Source of the DNA: Mycolicibacterium sp. P9-64
GTDB taxonomy: Bacteria; Actinomycetota; Actinomycetes; Mycobacteriales; Mycobacteriaceae
Length of the DNA: 64,000 nt
Direction of reading: 5' to 3'
Assembly (NCBI RefSeq): GCF_008329605.1
Contig: NZ_NPKO01000007.1
Location: 310,001-374,000, forward strand
The notes under the pieces were generated by a model. It had not been told where the DNA came from. It did not search any database and was given only the letters and a program-made list of their open reading frames with translations. The position numbers and the translations under genes were made by a program. Positions 60,247-64,000 of this stretch are shown here, one piece after another. The first letter of the stretch is position 1. Every line of letters begins with the position of its first letter.

Positions 60247-61130
60247 CGACACCTGTGCCTGGGATCGTCGTCGTCGACAAGCCCGCGGGGATGACGAGCC
60301 ATGACGTCGTCGGGCGATGTCGGCGGTTGTTCGGCACCCGCAAGGTCGGCCACGCCGGAACGCTCGATCCGATGGCCACCGGCGTGCTGGTGGTGGGAAT
60401 CGAGCGCGCCACCAAGATCCTTGGGCTGCTGACCGCGACGGACAAGTCGTATGCCGCCACCATCCGGCTGGGCCAGAGCACGTCCACCGAGGATGCCGAA
60501 GGTGAACTGCTGCAGTCGGTTCCAGTCGATGACGTGACCGACGCCGCCATCGGCGAGGCTGTGGCCCGGTTGCGTGGCGACATCGAGCAGGTGCCGTCGT
60601 CGGTGAGTGCGATCAAGGTCGACGGTCAGCGTGCGTACAAGCTTGCCCGCGAGGGCAAGGCCGTCGAGCTGGCGGCCCGCCCCGTGCGGATCGACCGGTT
60701 CGACGTGCTCGAGACCCGGCGTCACGACTCGGTCCTCGACGTCGACGTCGAGGTGGACTGTTCGTCGGGGACCTACATCCGGGCACTGGCCCGCGACGTC
60801 GGACTTGGCTTGGGAGTCGGCGGGCATCTGACCGCGCTGCGGCGCACCAAGGTTGGCCGGTTCGGGCTGGGGGAGGCGCATACCCTGGAGCATCTCGCCG
60901 ACACGCCGCAGTTGAGCTACTCACTGGACGCGGCCTGCCTGCAGATGTTCCCGCGCCGGGACATCACCGACGAGGAGGCCGAGTCGGCAGGCCACGGTCG
61001 GGCACTGGGACCCGCTGGCATCAAGGGGATTTACGCCGCAGTCGCTCCCGACGGCAGGGTCATTGCCCTGCTCACCGATGAGGCGTCGCGAACGAAGTCG
61101 GTCGTGGTGATCCGGCCTGCCACGCTGTAG
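60243..61130 (+). CDS. truB: tRNA pseudouridine-55 synthase
   Basis: A 295-residue enzyme that makes Psi55 in the T-loop of tRNAs. The catalytic Asp is in GHAGTLDPMATGVLVVG; KSYAATIRLG and CSSGTYIRALARDVG are family motifs. A mycobacterial C-terminal PUA-like domain follows. The length matches Rv2793c (298 aa). The start is GTG with a 4-nt overlap. It converges on the glycine-rich gene across a bidirectional hairpin. Confidence 0.96.
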   Translation: MTTPVPGIVVVDKPAGMTSHDVVGRCRRLFGTRKVGHAGTLDPMATGVLVVGIERATKILGLLTATDKSYAATIRLGQSTSTEDAEGELLQSVPVDDVTDAAIGEAVARLRGDIEQVPSSVSAIKVDGQRAYKLAREGKAVELAARPVRIDRFDVLETRRHDSVLDVDVEVDCSSGTYIRALARDVGLGLGVGGHLTALRRTKVGRFGLGEAHTLEHLADTPQLSYSLDAACLQMFPRRDITDEEAESAGHGRALGPAGIKGIYAAVAPDGRVIALLTDEASRTKSVVVIRPATL

Positions 61131-61195
61131 TCGTCGCGGATTGTGGACGGCGGTGGGGCTGGGCGGCGGTGACATCGACGCCGCGTAGGCGGAGA

Positions 61196-61227
61196 TCCCG
61201 GGGCGCCGGGATTCCGACGCCCCGGGA
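61196..61227. terminator. bidirectional terminator between truB and the PGRS-like gene
   Basis: TCCCGGGGCG (61196-61205) and CGCCCCGGGA (61218-61227) form a perfect 10-bp stem with a 12-nt loop in the 131-bp gap between the convergent genes. There is no strong U-tract on either side. Confidence 0.6.
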
Positions 61228-61261
61228 CCGTTACTGCGTTGGGGCCGAGGTGATCTAGCGG

Positions 61262-62884
<1,623 letters not shown>

Positions 62885-63324
62885 TGGAATTCCCCCTTCA
62901 ATCAATTGGCTGAGCCACGCCTTGCGGCGAGGATGGTGCTGGTGTTGCCCGCTGACTTCCCGTTGGTTGCCACTGCGCCCTCCTCACCGTTCGAAGCGCG
63001 GGTGGGCATGGACGTCCACCCGTCGCATTGCAGTGGTGTCTGCATCGTCGGACGAGAATTACGCGGGGGAACGAGTAGTCGACTACTCGTATTTGCGTAG
63101 GAAATTGACGTTCTTGGCGAATCGGCCGCGGCGCGTCACCGCGGCCGGTTCACCCGGCGACCTGGCGTGCCGAACTTGCGAAATCCGCCGTCAATCCAGC
63201 GTCAATGAAGCGGCAAGCATGAAGAGGCTGCGCACCGTTGGGGCGCATATGGCAAACGGAAGGCGGATGGGTGCGTGCGAAGAGAGCGGTGCTGCGCCGG
63301 CGTACCCGAGGGCGCAGCTAGTGC
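62885..63324. other. 440-bp intergenic region with palindrome
   Basis: No credible gene; short frames here overlap others and lack ribosome sites. It contains the PGRS-like gene's 5' region and the 20-bp palindrome at 63071-63090. A TTGACG-like hexamer lies near 63106 on the plus strand. The SRPBCC gene ends at 63325. Confidence 0.6.
63071..63090. promoter_or_regulatory. 20-bp perfect palindrome
   Basis: ACGAGTAGTCGACTACTCGT is a perfect palindrome about 190 bp upstream of the PGRS-like gene start. Outer TACGC (63060-63064) and GCGTA (63095-63099) extend the symmetry with gaps. It is a strong candidate binding site for a dimeric or tetrameric regulator. Confidence 0.65.
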
Positions 63325-63762
63325 TCAGTCGTTGGTGTACAGCGTCTCGAATCGCTCGATGGAGCGCTCGATGTCACCCTTGACGGCTCGGGCGGCCGCA
63401 GCCCCGATCGGACCGAACAGCGGCCGTCCGCCCAGATCGATCTTCACCGTGAACGCGCTGCCCGCGTCGGTGGCCGCCACCGTCATCGTCAGCGCGTACT
63501 TCGCACCGCCGACGCCGTCGCCGGTGATCTCGAGTGACGACGGTGGATCGAACTTCCGCACCGTCCACGTCACACGATTGCGCATCCCCTTGGCGCCTGC
63601 GACGCCGACGATGGTGGTGCCGACCGCGAGTTGATCGGGCAGTTCCGATCGCCAGCCTTGGTGCATCTGCAGCCAATCGCCGAGCTCGGACAGATTGGAC
63701 ACGTGCGCCCATGCCTCTTCGGGCGGGAGCGACAGCTGTCGGGTCAACTCGAGTTTCGCCAT
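63325..63762 (-). CDS. SRPBCC-family protein (Rv0910-like)
   Basis: A 145-residue START/Bet v1-like protein. MAKLELTRQLSLPPEEAWAH, the WRSELPDQLAVGTTIVG strand, GMRNRVTWTV and GGRPLFGPIGAAAARAVKGD are typical of the mycobacterial SRPBCC group that includes Rv0910. Rv0910 has been described as a toxin partner of an antitoxin; no small antitoxin-like gene is visible adjacent. ATG 63762 is supported by TAGGCT 8 nt upstream; the longer frame overlaps the TetR gene. Ligand unknown. Confidence 0.85.
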   Translation of the reverse strand: MAKLELTRQLSLPPEEAWAHVSNLSELGDWLQMHQGWRSELPDQLAVGTTIVGVAGAKGMRNRVTWTVRKFDPPSSLEITGDGVGGAKYALTMTVAATDAGSAFTVKIDLGGRPLFGPIGAAAARAVKGDIERSIERFETLYTND

Positions 63763-63770
63763 GACGCACG

Positions 63771-63776
63771 AGCCTA
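63771..63776 (-). promoter_or_regulatory. -10 element of the SRPBCC gene
   Basis: TAGGCT on the minus strand (63776-63771) ends 8 nt before ATG 63762, within the 101-bp divergent gap with the TetR gene. Confidence 0.45.
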
Positions 63777-63851
63777 GGCGGCGCTCGCACCGCGACGGGG
63801 GCCATTTGCCATCAACTTGGTATGTTTCTTGGCGACGTGCTCGCCGCCGAG

Positions 63852-63857
63852 TACTCT
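63852..63857 (+). promoter_or_regulatory. -10 element of the TetR gene
   Basis: TACTCT ends 6 nt before ATG 63864; a leaderless transcript is likely. Confidence 0.4.
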
Positions 63858-63863
63858 CTTCTG

Positions 63864-64000
63864 ATGACTTCGGGCGGAACGGTGCCTGCCCCACGGCGGA
63901 CACAGGCGCAGCGCAGTGCTGCGATGCGCACGCGTCTGCTCGACGCGACGGTCGAGTGCCTGGTCGCCAACGGGTATGCGGGCACCACCACTCAGCGCGT
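63864..64000 (+). CDS. TetR-family regulator, 5' part
   Basis: Only the first 45 codons are in the window. The sequence RTQAQRSAAMRTRLLDATVE, CLVANGYAGTTTQRV is the typical start of a TetR N-terminal helix-turn-helix domain. It is divergent from the SRPBCC gene and may regulate it. The ligand domain lies beyond the window. Confidence 0.8.
   Translation, partial: MTSGGTVPAPRRTQAQRSAAMRTRLLDATVECLVANGYAGTTTQR

Overview
The window is high-GC actinobacterial DNA from a non-tuberculous, probably rapidly growing Mycobacterium (Mycolicibacterium). Mycothione reductase, an F420-type nitroreductase, MPT83/MPT70, EfpA and PptT are all present. The gene order follows M. tuberculosis from the dxr-rip1-ispG block (Rv2870c-Rv2868c) through dinF (Rv2836c) and then pptH-pptT-truB (Rv2795c-Rv2793c), with local insertions. 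No tRNA, rRNA, CRISPR array, insertion sequence or prophage was recognised.

Layout. 1-491: 3' end of an SDR gene. 495-4311: a four-gene minus-strand operon (alpha/beta hydrolase, metallo-beta-lactamase fold protein, Ddn-like flavin/F420 protein, NmrA-like NAD(P) protein), divergent from an ECF sigma factor with a SnoaL-like tail. Two back-to-back ECF promoters share one perfect inverted repeat between them. 4302-7510: mpt83-mpt70-dipZ on the minus strand. 7687-12178: dxr, rip1, ispG and a GNAT gene. 12256-18512: penicillin-binding lipoprotein, DUF1707 protein, mapB, cobQ, a lipoprotein and a degenerate alpha/beta hydrolase. 18531-25300: an amine or gamma-glutamyl catabolic cluster (permease, glnA4-type ligase, amidohydrolase, ALDH, SDR, GntR). 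25310-29232: ArsR regulator, nicT, mtr and an S33 hydrolase. 29375-36842: mqo, ElaA-type GNAT, Mg-chelatase-like AAA/VWA protein, cobO, cobB and cysG. 36876-42739: tandem efpA-like transporters, a VOC protein and proS. 42746-51696: DUF4439 protein and a Tat lipoprotein, then rimP-nusA-ylxR-infB-rbfA-nrnA-dinF. 51731-56223: a membrane-tethered sigma/zinc-finger fusion with a proline-rich membrane partner, methyltransferase, crotonase, DUF2277 and DUF1802. 56212-64000: CocE hydrolase, DUF3558-like protein, pptH-pptT-truB, a PGRS-type glycine-rich protein without a PE domain, an SRPBCC protein and a truncated TetR gene.

Working together. Rip1 (site-2 protease) is encoded beside MPT83/MPT70/DipZ, whose M. 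tuberculosis regulon is controlled by SigK, the anti-sigma factor RskA and Rip1. Dxr and IspG share the MEP isoprenoid pathway. The glnA4 cluster looks like a gamma-glutamylated amine route with its own permease and regulator. NicT, the Mg-chelatase-like protein, CobO, CobB, CysG and CobQ all bear on cobalt uptake and corrinoid or siroheme synthesis. PptH and PptT are the opposed pair acting on acyl-carrier proteins. RimP to NrnA is the conserved ribosome and translation block.

Non-coding structure is unusually rich. There are two tandem arrays (26 bp x 6, MIRU-like, at the cobB-cysG junction; 31 bp x 5 before proS), a 217-bp element with two long inverted arms before cobB, a short repeat found at three loci, and several perfect palindromes. 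About 18 genes have a TANNNT-type -10 element 6-8 nt before the start codon, which suggests leaderless transcripts.
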